Assembly (NCBI RefSeq): GCF_010548465.1
Contig: NZ_JAAGMD010000264.1
Span: forward strand, 1-39,243
DNA from: Streptomyces sp. SID14436
Lineage (GTDB): Bacteria; Actinomycetota; Actinomycetes; Streptomycetales; Streptomycetaceae
Direction: 5' to 3'
Length of the DNA: 39,243 nucleotides
This document shows, in pieces, positions 15,824-23,936 of the stretch. Under the pieces are notes generated by a model that was not told where the DNA came from, ran no database searches, and worked only from the letters and a program-made list of their open reading frames with translations. The translations under genes and the position numbers were made by a program. Every line of letters starts with the position of its first letter. Within the stretch, counting starts at the first letter, position 1.

Positions 15824-16887
15824 GACGTCCTCCTGGTGGCCGTGGCGGACAGGTGCTTGAGGGCGGTGACCGCGTCGGCGGTGAAGGGGGCGGTGTCCAG
15901 AACGCGCAGCGCCTGCCGGTAGCGGTCGTCGATCATGCGCTCGACGGCGCTGCGGGCGCCGGTCGCCTCGAAGATCGCGCGGATCTCCTCCGCGTCGGTC
16001 TCGTCCAGGCCCGGGTCGCCGATCAGCGTGCGCAGCCTGGTGCGTTGTGCGGTACTGCCCGCCCGCAGCGCCGACGCGACCAGGGTGGTGTTCTTGCCGG
16101 CCCGGAGGTCGTCCAGGCGGGACTTGCCGGTCTGCCGCACCTCGCCGTACACGCCCAGCAGGTCGTCGCGGAGCTGGAACGCCTCCCCGAGAGGGAGTGC
16201 GAACGCCGTGCAGGCGGCGAGGACCGGGGTGTCGGCACCCGCGAGGGCGGCGCCGATGTGCAGGGGCCGTTCCACCGTGTACTTGGCGGTCTTGTAGCGG
16301 TTGACGGTCAGCGTGGCGTCGATGTCGTCGGTGAGTTCGCCGGTCGCCCGGAGGTCGAGGTACTGGCCGAGCATGACCTCGGTGCGCATCTCGCCGAGGA
16401 TCGGCAGCACCGCGGCCGACTGCGCGGACGTGAGTGCGGCGGTGTGCAGCAGGTCGTCGGACCAGGCGAAGGCCAGATCGCCCAGCAGCACGGCACCGCC
16501 GATGCCGTACCGCTCGGAGGGGTCGTCGCCGCGTTCCCCGGCGAGGATCCGGTGGACGGTGGGACGACCGCGCCGGGTGTCGCTGTCGTCCATGATGTCG
16601 TCGTGGATGAGAGCGAAAGCGTGAAACATCTCGAGTGACGCGGCCACCCGGAGCACGGTGGTCTCGTCGCCCTTTCCGCCGGCCGCCTGCCATCCGAGAA
16701 CGGCGAGAATCGGCCTTATTCGTTTGCCGCCGACCATGAATTCTTCGAGGAGTTTCACGGCTCCGGCCAATTCGCGTTGTCCGGAATCTCTGCGGCGGTC
16801 GTCGAGGAAATCGGAGATGACGGCGTCCACGGCTGTCCTGGCGGCAGCCGGGCTCATTAATTCGGAGGCAATACTGTGGGTGCTCAT
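15820..16887 (-). CDS. cotB1: Geranylgeranyl diphosphate synthase CotB1
   Basis: A 355-aa trans-polyprenyl diphosphate synthase. Features: GGKRIRPIL (diphosphate-binding), the first aspartate-rich motif HDDIMDDSDTRRGRPTVH, YKTAKYTVERPL and the second motif QLRDDLLGVYG, in which the last Asp is Gly, as in many bacterial GGPP synthases. It condenses IPP with DMAPP/GPP/FPP to GGPP for the adjacent cyclase. Codon 10 is TTA (16858-16860), so translation is expected to depend on the bldA leucyl-tRNA unless it starts at the ATG right after it. The first 60 codons use unusually many A/T-ending codons (AAA, CGA, ATA, ATT), unlike the rest. Neither start has a strong ribosome binding site. First gene of the operon. 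Confidence 0.93.
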   Translation of the reverse strand: MSTHSIASELMSPAAARTAVDAVISDFLDDRRRDSGQRELAGAVKLLEEFMVGGKRIRPILAVLGWQAAGGKGDETTVLRVAASLEMFHAFALIHDDIMDDSDTRRGRPTVHRILAGERGDDPSERYGIGGAVLLGDLAFAWSDDLLHTAALTSAQSAAVLPILGEMRTEVMLGQYLDLRATGELTDDIDATLTVNRYKTAKYTVERPLHIGAALAGADTPVLAACTAFALPLGEAFQLRDDLLGVYGEVRQTGKSRLDDLRAGKNTTLVASALRAGSTAQRTRLRTLIGDPGLDETDAEEIRAIFEATGARSAVERMIDDRYRQALRVLDTAPFTADAVTALKHLSATATRRTS

Positions 16888-17734
16888 GTTTCTGCGCTAC
16901 ATCCCCACTCTCAGGGTCCGTCGAGCGTCGGTCATCGCTGACGGGCACACCGCGTCACCCGGGCGGACAGGGCGCCGGGAGGGGCGGTGCGTTCGGAAGA
17001 AGGCGTCAGGGCGGAGGGCCGCCCGAGGGTGCGACGCCGGACACGGCGGCTCGGGCCCGGGGCCCGCGGGGCGCCTCGGCGGCCCGGCTCAGGGGCGGAC
17101 GGTACGGGTCAGGACGTCGGGTGGACGCGCCGTACCTGCAGGCCACGTCTCGATGCGCGGGGTCTGGACGTTCTCGTGCGCTGTCCGGGGCCGGCGGTGG
17201 CGACGGGACGCGCGCTCGCCGGGATGCCGCTCTCCCGCCCCGTGACGGGGTGGGAGATGCGGGTCCGGAGCGGGGTCGTCGCGGAAGCGGCCGAGACGCG
17301 GGACGACGCCGGGCGTCGCGGCATCGCGGTGAAATCGGCGGGCCTGTCGTCCACCCGGTGTCCGCGCGGTGCGGGGCGGGCGGGTCCGGCGTCCGGGCAG
17401 AATACGGACAGCGGACGAGGGCCGACACTCGAACGCGGATCGCGTTCCTTGCATAAGGATGTCTTGCGCGGTGGCTCCATGCCAGTTCCCCCATGAATAT
17501 CGGCAGGCGGGAGCGCCGGGCCGCCGCAGCGGCCCGAGATCCCCGTGCTCGAATACTAGGCACATGGGGGGCGCGGGTGACAAGGGTTTACTTTCACCCC
17601 GGCACGGCGGCCGGCCACAGCGAATCGGAGGACGTACCCCTCCATTCCGTGCGGGAATCCGACCACCCGAATACCGCACGTGTTTCCCGCGCAAGCACGG
17701 CAAATTCGACATTCGCCGCCCGCACCCCCGCCCC
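16888..17734. other. Upstream flank of the cot operon, no gene recognised
   Basis: About 850 bases with several overlapping open frames on both strands but no consistent codon bias. The minus-strand frame 17109-17480 (123 codons) has a GGGGGAA site before its ATG but contains a TTA, rare codons and no recognisable domain. An imperfect inverted repeat (GGGTGA ... TCACCC, about 17574-17599) is present. The cotB1 promoter should be in 16890-17000, but I cannot assign hexamers. The AT-richer patches (17440-17520, 17585-17720) suggest decayed or imported DNA. Confidence 0.5.
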
Positions 17735-17890
17735 TCACCCCTTCACCGCCCCGGCGTCGGTCCCCGGACGATGTGGCGGCCGGCGAAGGCGAACAGGAGC
17801 ATCGTGGGGAGCATCGTGGGGAGGATGGTGAGGACCGCTGCCGCGGACATCGGGGCCCCGGTCGGTGGTGAAGCTGGAGATGATCCCTTG
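17735..17890 (-). pseudogene. 3' remnant of a carbohydrate ABC transporter permease
   Basis: Read on the minus strand, one frame gives IISSFTTDRGPMSAAAVLTI, then LPTML duplicated, LFAFAGRHIVRG. The neighbouring frame ends in AGAVKG and a stop at 17735. Together they reproduce the conserved C-terminus of MalG/CUT1-type permeases (ISSFTTxxGPLMAA ... HIVRGLTAGAVKG). A 12-bp tandem duplication (about 17798-17821) and a frameshift near the end break it, and nothing upstream encodes the rest. Evidence of a deleted sugar-transport operon at this site. Confidence 0.75.
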
Positions 17891-17919
17891 GACACGGGAG
17901 TCGGGGGCGGGGGTGTCCG

Positions 17920-19206
17920 TCAGGGCGCGTCGGTGCGGGCCGGGCGTGCGGGGTGCGGCATGCCGGGGGCAGCGGCCGCCGCGCGGGCCTCGCGGGCCCA
18001 GTCGCCGAGCACGGGCACGCAGCGTTCGGCGAAGTACTCGTAGTCCTCGGCGGTGTTGTAGACGTGGGCGGACAGCCGCAGGTAGCCGAGCCTGCCGAAG
18101 CTGGTGAAGGCCGCCTCCACGCCCAGCTCGCGGGCGGCCCGGTCGCGCAGCGCGTCGGCCGCGATCCGGCTGTCGGCCAGCCCGTCCGGCAGCCGCACCA
18201 GCCGCATCCCCGGCACGGGCATCCCCACGTCCACCGGGCCGTCGTCGGTGCCGGTGAGCTCGGCGAAGGCGGCGCCGATGACGCGCTCGGCGTACCCGGC
18301 GAGGTCGTCCATGTAGCGGCGGGCGGCGGGCCAGCCCCAGGTGCCGCCGATGAAGTCCAGCGCGGTCGCGGCGGCCAGGTGGCCGGTGGCGTCGAGCGTG
18401 CCCTGCTGGTCGAAACGGGCGGGGTACGGTTCCTCGGCGCCCCAGGAGTCGATCAGCGGGTACAGCCCGTCGCGCAGCGGCCCCCGGGCCACCAGCGCCG
18501 CCGTACCGCGCGGCGCGCAGCCCCACTTGTGGAGGTTGCCCACCCAGAAGTCGTACGGCTCGCCGTCCAGGGGCGCCGCGATCAGGCCCGGCGCGTGCGC
18601 GCCGTCCACCAGCAGCGGCACCCCGCGCCGCCGGGTCTCCGCCGCGATCCGCTCCACCGGCAGCCGGCGGGCGGTCGCGGAGGTGATCTGGTCGACGACG
18701 ACGAGGGCGGTGGCGTCGCTCAGTTCGGCGGCCACGGCCTCGAACGCCCGGTCCGCGTCCGCGCCGAGCGGCACCCGGGCGGTACGGATCCGGCCGCCCC
18801 AGCGGCGGGCGAGGCGCTCCGCGCCCATGGTGACGGCGCCGTAGCCGTGGTCGGTGACGACGATCTCGCCACCCGGGCGGTGCTCCAGGCCGGCGTAGAC
18901 GACGCTGACGCCGGCGCTGGCGTTCGGCACCAGGGCGAGGTCGTCCGGGTCCGCCCCGAGGAAGGCCGCGAGGCCGGTCCGGGCCGCCGCGAGCCGCTGC
19001 GGCAGCGCCGGGAACCACACCACGGGCGCGCTCTCCATCCGGTCGCGCAACCGCTGCTGCCGTTCCTGCGCGACCAGCGGCACGGCTCCGAAGGACCCGT
19101 GGTTGAGGTGGCGCAGGGCCGGATCCAGCGACCAGGCGTCGGCCGCCGGCCGTCCGTCGGCCAACAGCAGCGGACGCGGTGCGGTGATGACCTCGGACTC
19201 GCTCAC
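17920..19206 (-). CDS. PLP-dependent class V aminotransferase-fold enzyme (CefD-like)
   Basis: A 428-aa fold-type I PLP enzyme. LRHLNHGSFGAVP near residue 30-45 is the hallmark N-terminal motif of the isopenicillin-N-epimerase/cysteine-desulfurase branch. LLVDGAHAPGLIAAPLD carries the PLP-ring Asp, and NLHKWGCAPRGTAAL contains the Schiff-base Lys. The C-terminal domain (RLSAHVYNTAEDYEYFAE) fits the same branch. True activity (epimerase, lyase, desulfurase) cannot be told from sequence; no beta-lactam genes are nearby. The GTG at 19206 is preceded by GAGGGGAG. It sits between two gene remnants, so the region has been reshaped by deletions. Confidence 0.85.
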   Translation of the reverse strand: MSESEVITAPRPLLLADGRPAADAWSLDPALRHLNHGSFGAVPLVAQERQQRLRDRMESAPVVWFPALPQRLAAARTGLAAFLGADPDDLALVPNASAGVSVVYAGLEHRPGGEIVVTDHGYGAVTMGAERLARRWGGRIRTARVPLGADADRAFEAVAAELSDATALVVVDQITSATARRLPVERIAAETRRRGVPLLVDGAHAPGLIAAPLDGEPYDFWVGNLHKWGCAPRGTAALVARGPLRDGLYPLIDSWGAEEPYPARFDQQGTLDATGHLAAATALDFIGGTWGWPAARRYMDDLAGYAERVIGAAFAELTGTDDGPVDVGMPVPGMRLVRLPDGLADSRIAADALRDRAARELGVEAAFTSFGRLGYLRLSAHVYNTAEDYEYFAERCVPVLGDWAREARAAAAAPGMPHPARPARTDAP

Positions 19207-19283
19207 CTGACTCCCCTCGCGGCCCCGGGCGGCCCCGGGATCAGCCCTCCACCGGTGACGACTCATCGGACGCGTGACCGGAG

Positions 19284-19575
19284 ATGTTCGATGACTCAGG
19301 ATGCCCGCCGGAGGCGGACCTGTGCGAGGAACTGGGGGTGTCGCACGGCTCGCCGCGCGAGGCGGTGCGCAAGCTCGCCGCCCTCGGCGTGGTCGAACCG
19401 CGGCACGGCTCCGGCACCTACGTCTCCCCGCCCAGGCCGGAGGACCTCATCGGCAGCCTCTCGCTGACCCCTCAACTCCGGCCGCTGCCGGGCCTGGTGG
19501 AGCTCTACGAGATCCGGCGCGTGCTGGAGGTGAACGTCGCCGCGCAGGCCGACGCCCACGCCGGTGCAGCCGGAG
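19284..19575 (+). pseudogene. Truncated FadR-type GntR regulator
   Basis: The frame opens with PPEADLCEELGVSHGSPREA, VRKLAALGVVEPRHGSGTYV and VELYEIRRVLEVNVAAQADA, which are the recognition helix, wing and first FCD-domain helix of FadR/FCD GntR regulators. The first helix of the DNA-binding domain is missing at the start, and similarity stops abruptly after ADAHAG (about 19565), where the frame runs into Pro/Thr-rich nonsense. Both ends are therefore lost. It may be the former regulator of the deleted sugar transporter whose permease end is at 17735-17890. Confidence 0.8.
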
Positions 19576-19773
19576 CCACGAAGCCCCCGGCCATGACTCC
19601 GCCGTGCCCCCACCCGCTCAGGGCGCGCGGGCCGGAGGACAGCCGGACGTACGGGCTGCCGGAGCCGTGCGGTCGGCCTGCACCGACCTCGACCGCAAGG
19701 TCACCCACACCCACCTGGACCGGAACGCCACTGCGGCACAGGGGCGTCGGTATCCGCATCGGCGACGCGCACG

Positions 19774-20877
19774 CTACCGCGCGTCCCGCGCGGGGGACTC
19801 CCGGTGTTCCCAGTACCAGCGGGTGAGGGCGGACGAGATGTCCCGCGGACTCGGCACTGCCTCCAGGCCGAGGGGATCCGCGGCGGCGGTGAGCACATGC
19901 CAGAGCTGAACGGCCGCGTGGTCGTAGATGTCCGGGTCGTCGTCCGGGGCGGTTTCGAGCGACAGGCACGCCCGGATGGCGTCGGTGAACACCGACTGGG
20001 CCCGCTTGTAGGCGAGCAGCCTGGGCAGGTCGGCCTCCCAGCCCCGGGACGCTCCCGGACGGACCGACTCGACGGCCTCCCGCCATCGTGCGGTCATCTC
20101 CTCGCCCTGCGCGGCGGGATACCGCATCAGGTGCAGGTGCGTGGCGAGGTCGTACAACGGGTCCCCGACCATGGCGAGTTCCCAGTCGATGGTCCACAGG
20201 CCGCCGTACGGGTCGACGACGAAGTTCTCCCGGTGCAGGTCGGCGTGGAGCAGGCAGAACGGCCTCGGCGTGAGGTCCCGCAGCCGCAGCCGGAGCCGGT
20301 CGAAGCACAGGGCGTCCACGCCGAGCGCCCGGAAGAGGGTCTCGAAGCGCTTGCTGTTGTGCCGGTACACCCGGCGTTCGGTGAAGTGCAGCAGCCGCTG
20401 GAGGAAGCCCGTGGTGTCCCCGTCGGCCGGCCGGTCATCGGACCGGCACCGGCGCCGCGCCCGCACGTCCCCCACCCCCAGGGCGGCCAACTGCCGGAAC
20501 ACCTCGGTGATCTGGCCGGCCAGGTGTTCCGGGACGGCGGTGCCCGCCGCGTGGAGGGTGCCCAGCGTCATGCCCTCGACGAAGCGCTGCAGGGACGTGG
20601 AGCCCGCCCGGATGATCTCGGGGATGCCGGTGACGCGGCCCTGCAGTTCCCGCAGCAGGAGTTCCTCGGAGTAGAAGCAGCGCCGGTCGAACCACAGCAG
20701 GCCCCGGCGCGGTTCGCGGCACTTCCAGCGGACCTGCGGGCCGGTGCCGGCGGGGTCGGGCAGCGGGAACACGTACGTCTCGTGGTGGTATCCCGTGAGA
20801 GGACCGACCACCAGGCTCGCGTCACCACTCATTTCAACGGCACGCCGTCGAGTCGTGGAAGCCGTTTCGGGTGACAT
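19774..20877 (-). CDS. Aminoglycoside-phosphotransferase-fold kinase (APH family)
   Basis: A 367-aa protein with the APH/choline-kinase fold. LLHADLHRENFVVDPYG is the catalytic loop (HxDxxxxN), and WTIDWELAMVGDPLYDLATH carries the metal-binding Asp and following conserved D. An N-lobe is present (ETYVFPLP ... VRWKCREPRRGLLWFDRR), with Lys in RWKCRE as candidate ATP-binding residue. The substrate is unknown; small metabolites or lipids are as likely as antibiotics. The ATG at 20877 is tentative; ATG at 20832 is possible. It is divergent from the HAD phosphatase gene at 21204, suggesting a kinase/phosphatase pair within the dev-like cluster. Confidence 0.8.
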   Translation of the reverse strand: MSPETASTTRRRAVEMSGDASLVVGPLTGYHHETYVFPLPDPAGTGPQVRWKCREPRRGLLWFDRRCFYSEELLLRELQGRVTGIPEIIRAGSTSLQRFVEGMTLGTLHAAGTAVPEHLAGQITEVFRQLAALGVGDVRARRRCRSDDRPADGDTTGFLQRLLHFTERRVYRHNSKRFETLFRALGVDALCFDRLRLRLRDLTPRPFCLLHADLHRENFVVDPYGGLWTIDWELAMVGDPLYDLATHLHLMRYPAAQGEEMTARWREAVESVRPGASRGWEADLPRLLAYKRAQSVFTDAIRACLSLETAPDDDPDIYDHAAVQLWHVLTAAADPLGLEAVPSPRDISSALTRWYWEHRESPARDAR

Positions 20878-21203
20878 CGCCCGTTCTTTCACCAGAGGCC
20901 GCGTCGAAGGACTGGGGGGTGGGGGAGAACCGTACTCCCCCGCGCCAGTGCATCGTGCCAGAAGCACGATCCGGGGACGGTGCTGCTCGCGTCGCCCGCG
21001 CGGACGACGGAACGCCCACCAGTACGAGCTGCCGGACCCGGTGGTTCACGGCGGCCCTCGCCCGGCTCCGGCACAGCGCGCGGGCCGTACCCCATACCCG
21101 GGACCGGCGCCGACGCGGGCCCGGTGCCGCCCGGGGAGTGACAGAAGTGCGGCGAGTTGACGATCGGGCTGCCGGCCCGGCGCCCTTCGTGCATCCTTGC
21201 TCA
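20878..21203. promoter_or_regulatory. Divergent control region between kinase and HAD genes
   Basis: 325 bases between two divergent genes. It contains a perfect inverted repeat ATCGTGC-CAGAA-GCACGAT at 20952-20970, either an operator or a hairpin in the kinase leader. CATCCT at 21192-21197, 6 nt before the ATG at 21204, is a plausible -10 box for a leaderless HAD transcript. No small gene is evident. Confidence 0.5.
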
Positions 21204-21962
21204 ATGACATCGACGCTTCCGGGGGTCGGGGACCGCGCGCGGAGCACCGCGCTGCCCGCCCTGCTCGCCGGGACCGAGGCGGTGCTGCTCGACTTCGACG
21301 GCCCCGTCTGCGACCTGTTCGGCCCGGTCCCCACCGCGCACGTGGCCGCGGAGATCAAGACCATGGCGCGCCGCCACTGGGGCCGGCTGGACCGCGAGGT
21401 GGAGGACTGCCACGACTCGCACGGCATCCTGCCGCGGCTGGGCGACATGGCCGACAAGCACCGCCCGGAACACCTCACCCGCGCGCCCCTGCGGCTGGCG
21501 CACGAGATCGTCACCCGGTACGAGTACGAGGCCGTGCGCACCGCCCGGCCCACCCCGCTGGCCGGGGAACTGCTGCGGGAGTTCCGGCGCTCCGGGCTGC
21601 CGGTCGTCGTCGTCACCAACAACGCGGCCGGGCCGGTGCGGGACTACCTCGCGCGCCAGGGGCTGGCGGGCCACGTCGCGGGCGTGTGCGGGCGTGACCC
21701 GGACGAGCCGCGCCGGATGAAGCCGGACCCCTACCTGGTGGACTGCGCGCTTGAGCTGCTCGGCGGGCCGGACCGGACGCGGGTGCTGCTGATCGGGGAC
21801 CAGGTGACGGACCTGGAGGCCGCCCGGCGGGCCGGGGTCCGCTTCCTGGCGTGCACGGGCGACCGGGACAAGCGGCGCCGGATGGCAGGGCTGGGCGCCG
21901 ACGGGGCGGTGGCCTCGCTCGGGCCGGTCACGCGGGCGGCGCGGCGGCTCCCTGTGCGGTGA
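21204..21962 (+). CDS. HAD-family hydrolase, DevB-like paralogue
   Basis: A 252-aa haloacid-dehalogenase-type phosphatase. Motif I is LLDFDGPVCDLFG (nucleophile and general acid Asp), motif II VVVVTNNAAG, motif III Lys in RMKPDPY and motif IV LIGDQVTDLEAARRAG. The helical C1 cap lies at about residues 45-110. The motif I context (DFDGPxCxLF) is shared with DevB at 23184-23936, so the two are paralogues. It faces the third DevA-like regulator and overlaps its 3' end by 35 bp (21928-21962). The substrate is unknown. There is no ribosome binding site; translation is probably leaderless. Confidence 0.88.
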   Translation: MTSTLPGVGDRARSTALPALLAGTEAVLLDFDGPVCDLFGPVPTAHVAAEIKTMARRHWGRLDREVEDCHDSHGILPRLGDMADKHRPEHLTRAPLRLAHEIVTRYEYEAVRTARPTPLAGELLREFRRSGLPVVVVTNNAAGPVRDYLARQGLAGHVAGVCGRDPDEPRRMKPDPYLVDCALELLGGPDRTRVLLIGDQVTDLEAARRAGVRFLACTGDRDKRRRMAGLGADGAVASLGPVTRAARRLPVR

Positions 21963-22836
21963 CGCCCTCCTCGGTGAGCAGTTCCCACCGTGAGTCGAAC
22001 CAGGTCTGCATGTCGTCCACCATGTAGGCGTCGACGGCGTGTCCGCCGTCCCCGCTGAAGTACAGGAGCGCGGCGTCGAGGCCGAGGACGTCGACGACGT
22101 CGACCGACTCCCCGGTGGACAGCCTGATCTTGCGGCGGATGGCCTTGTAGGTGCCGTACAGCATGCGGTTCTTGTTGAGCAGGTACACCTTGAAGTCCGG
22201 CACGGTCGGGGCGTGCCGGATCTGCAGGCGGACGTCCGTCACGAAGTTCTCGGACTTCAGCTCGTACAGGGTCTCCTCGAGAGTCGCGGTGCTGCGGCGC
22301 GCTATCTCCCGCAGCCGCTCGCGCGGACGGTCGTCGGCCGGGTCGGCCACGTTGACCGGGTAGGGCCAGGGGACGGACTCGGCGGGCAGCATGAGCCGGA
22401 CGTCGATACTGCGCGGAGCGGTGCTCTGCCCCGCGCGGATGCGGTCCAGCAGCAGCCGCACGTGGATGCCGAGGGACTCCGACGTCAGCGTGCAGACGTC
22501 GAGGGTGACCTCGTCCTGCTCGAAGGCGCTGCCGATGACCCGGCCCAGGGTCATCACCGGCTCCTCCGCCGGCGGCGGGGTCGTGCCCTGGATGCGCTGC
22601 GTCTTGATCACCTTGGAGCCGCTGCCCCGCCGGGACCGCACCCAGCCCTCGTCGGACAGCTCCCGCAGCACCCGCTGGACCGTGTCCCGCGAGACGTCCA
22701 GCTCCAGGGCCAGCTCCCGCTGCGGCGGGAGGAGGCTGTTCAGCGGATACGTGCCGTCGAGCATGCGGGAGCGCAGGGTTTCCAGGACCCGCCTGAACTC
22801 CCTGCCGCCGCCCTCTCCGGTGTGCTCCGCGTCCAC
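21928..22836 (-). CDS. GntR regulator, third DevA-like paralogue
   Basis: 302 aa from GTG 22836, chosen because TACGGT followed by 6 nt immediately precedes it, the same leaderless arrangement as devA and devE; a TTG at 22884 is possible. An N-terminal winged helix (LNSLLPPQRELALELDVSRD, TVQRVLRELSDEGWVRSRRG) is followed by a C-terminal domain homologous to DevA: DVCTLTSESLGIHVRLLLDR, PRSIDVRLMLP, FKVYLLNKNRMLYGTYK and a C-terminal WFDSRWELLTEE. It is the most divergent of three copies. It converges on the HAD gene and is divergent from a small hydrophobic-protein gene at 23002. Confidence 0.88.
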   Translation of the reverse strand: MDAEHTGEGGGREFRRVLETLRSRMLDGTYPLNSLLPPQRELALELDVSRDTVQRVLRELSDEGWVRSRRGSGSKVIKTQRIQGTTPPPAEEPVMTLGRVIGSAFEQDEVTLDVCTLTSESLGIHVRLLLDRIRAGQSTAPRSIDVRLMLPAESVPWPYPVNVADPADDRPRERLREIARRSTATLEETLYELKSENFVTDVRLQIRHAPTVPDFKVYLLNKNRMLYGTYKAIRRKIRLSTGESVDVVDVLGLDAALLYFSGDGGHAVDAYMVDDMQTWFDSRWELLTEEGVTAQGAAAPPA

Positions 22837-23001
22837 ATGCCGACCGTACCGCTCCGCGCCCCCGACCAAACCGCTTTCCGTCAACTCGGGCTGATTCCGG
22901 CGGGCTTGTTAAGGGATCTCCCAGTCAGGGGACAACCACTTTAAGGCAACCAGCCCAATTGGACGGGGTGATGGGTCCGCCGTCACCGGTGAGGGACGCG
23001 G
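22837..23001. promoter_or_regulatory. Divergent control region, third dev-like copy
   Basis: Lies between the GntR gene and the 63-aa protein gene. TACGGT (22843-22848 on the minus strand) is the probable -10 of the regulator. GGGGACAACC at 22928-22937 recurs at 24882-24891 in the devA region, and CCAATTGG at 22955-22962 is a perfect 8-bp palindrome. GAGGGA at 22991-22996 serves the small gene. Confidence 0.55.
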
Positions 23002-23193
23002 GTGGGGGACATGCTTCTTTTTCACGCGACGTGTGCGGTCCTGGAGTTCTCGGTGGGGCTGCTGGCGCAGGACAGACTCGGCTTCGTCGGCCTGGTGCTG
23101 GTGTGCACGGGCGCGGTGGCCGTGCGGGCGCGGCACGACGGGCTGGCGATGGGCGCCGCGGTCGTCTTCACCTGCCTGCTGCTTCAGGCCTGA
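23002..23193 (+). CDS. Small hydrophobic protein, dev-locus family (copy 1)
   Basis: 63 aa (GTG 23002; ATG 23011 possible). Two hydrophobic segments (about 4-25 and 26-63 with a basic RARHD turn) predict a two-helix membrane protein. The outline, hydrophobic start, acidic Glu in the first helix (AVLEFSVG), G-hV-x-L-V-x-x-G and a hydrophobic end, matches the 62- and 61-aa proteins at 24953 and 26300. It is divergent from the third DevA paralogue. Its 3' end overlaps that of devB by 10 bp on the opposite strand. No characterised homologue known to me. Confidence 0.75.
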   Translation: MGDMLLFHATCAVLEFSVGLLAQDRLGFVGLVLVCTGAVAVRARHDGLAMGAAVVFTCLLLQA

Positions 23194-23936
23194 GGGGAGC
23201 GCAGGACGTGCAGCACCTTCTCCAGCGAGTCCACCACGACCTGTGCCCCGGCCTTGCGGAGGGCGGCGGTCCTGTCCTCGTCGCGCCCGTAGCCGAGGAA
23301 GGGCACGCCGGCCCGGCGGGCGGCCTCGCGGTCCTCCGGGCTGTCCCCGATCATCAGCGCCGACCCGGCCGCCGCACCCATGGCCTGCAGGGCGCGCAGC
23401 AGGCAGTGCGGGTCCGGCTTCAGCCGGTCGAGCCGGATCGTCCGCCCGTACAGGTGCGGGGCGAAGCAGTCCAGCAGATCGCGGCGGGCGAGGTAGTCGC
23501 CCACCGTGCGGGCCGAGTTGTTGGTGGTGACGGCGAACCGCCCGCCCAGCGCCGACCAGGTGCGGATGACCGGGTCGGCGTACGGGGTGGGCTGGGCCGA
23601 GACCACCGCGTGCCGCTCCTGCGCGGTGAGCCGGGCCTCCAGCTCGGTGACGAGGTCGCTGCCGGGGTGGCGGCGGTCCACGGCCCGCAGCACGACCTGC
23701 GGATCGGGGTGTTCCCGCTCCTCGTCGCTGAGCAGCCCGCTCAGCCCCTGCCGCTCCAGCCACTCCACGAGCTCGCGGGCCACCCGCTCCGCCGAGTGCC
23801 CGGCGAACAGGCGGCAGATGGGGCCGTCGAAGTCCCACAGCACGACGCGGGCGGGGGTGATCAGTTCCCGTAGTGCAGCCAGCTCTTCTCCGGTCTCGGA
23901 CGTCACCGCATCAGTCTGCGTCGTATCAGGAGTCAC
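23184..23936 (-). CDS. devB: DevB, HAD-family hydrolase
   Basis: A 250-aa HAD phosphatase whose GTG start overlaps the devA stop (TAGTG). Motif I is VLWDFDGPICRLFAG, motif II FAVTTNNSA, motif III RLKPDPHCL and motif IV MIGDSPEDREAARRAG, with a helical cap at about 45-115. In S. coelicolor devA and devB form one operon and devB encodes a putative hydrolase needed for normal aerial growth on rich medium. Here the arrangement is identical, with one-base overlap implying coupled translation. The substrate is not established; a small phosphometabolite that also binds DevA is an attractive but unproven idea. Confidence 0.9.
   Translation of the reverse strand: MTPDTTQTDAVTSETGEELAALRELITPARVVLWDFDGPICRLFAGHSAERVARELVEWLERQGLSGLLSDEEREHPDPQVVLRAVDRRHPGSDLVTELEARLTAQERHAVVSAQPTPYADPVIRTWSALGGRFAVTTNNSARTVGDYLARRDLLDCFAPHLYGRTIRLDRLKPDPHCLLRALQAMGAAAGSALMIGDSPEDREAARRAGVPFLGYGRDEDRTAALRKAGAQVVVDSLEKVLHVLRSPQA

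Noticed and set aside
14906..16948. Continuous 680-codon frame joining cotB1 antisense-frame sequence to cotB2
   Set aside because: The first 375 codons are out-of-frame cotB1 sequence (Arg/His-rich). The genuine cotB2 begins at 15823 with its own ribosome binding site.
17109..17480. 123-codon minus-strand frame upstream of cotB1
   Set aside because: Despite a plausible GGGGGAA site it has a TTA and rare codons, Arg/Pro/Ser-rich translation and no recognisable domain.
17920..19206. Beta-lactam pathway gene (isopenicillin N epimerase)
   Set aside because: Fold similarity is clear, but no other beta-lactam gene is nearby; the family is functionally diverse.
19774..20877. Antibiotic-resistance aminoglycoside kinase
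   Set aside because: Only the general APH fold is visible; the context (HAD and DevA-like genes) favours a metabolic substrate, so resistance is not claimed.
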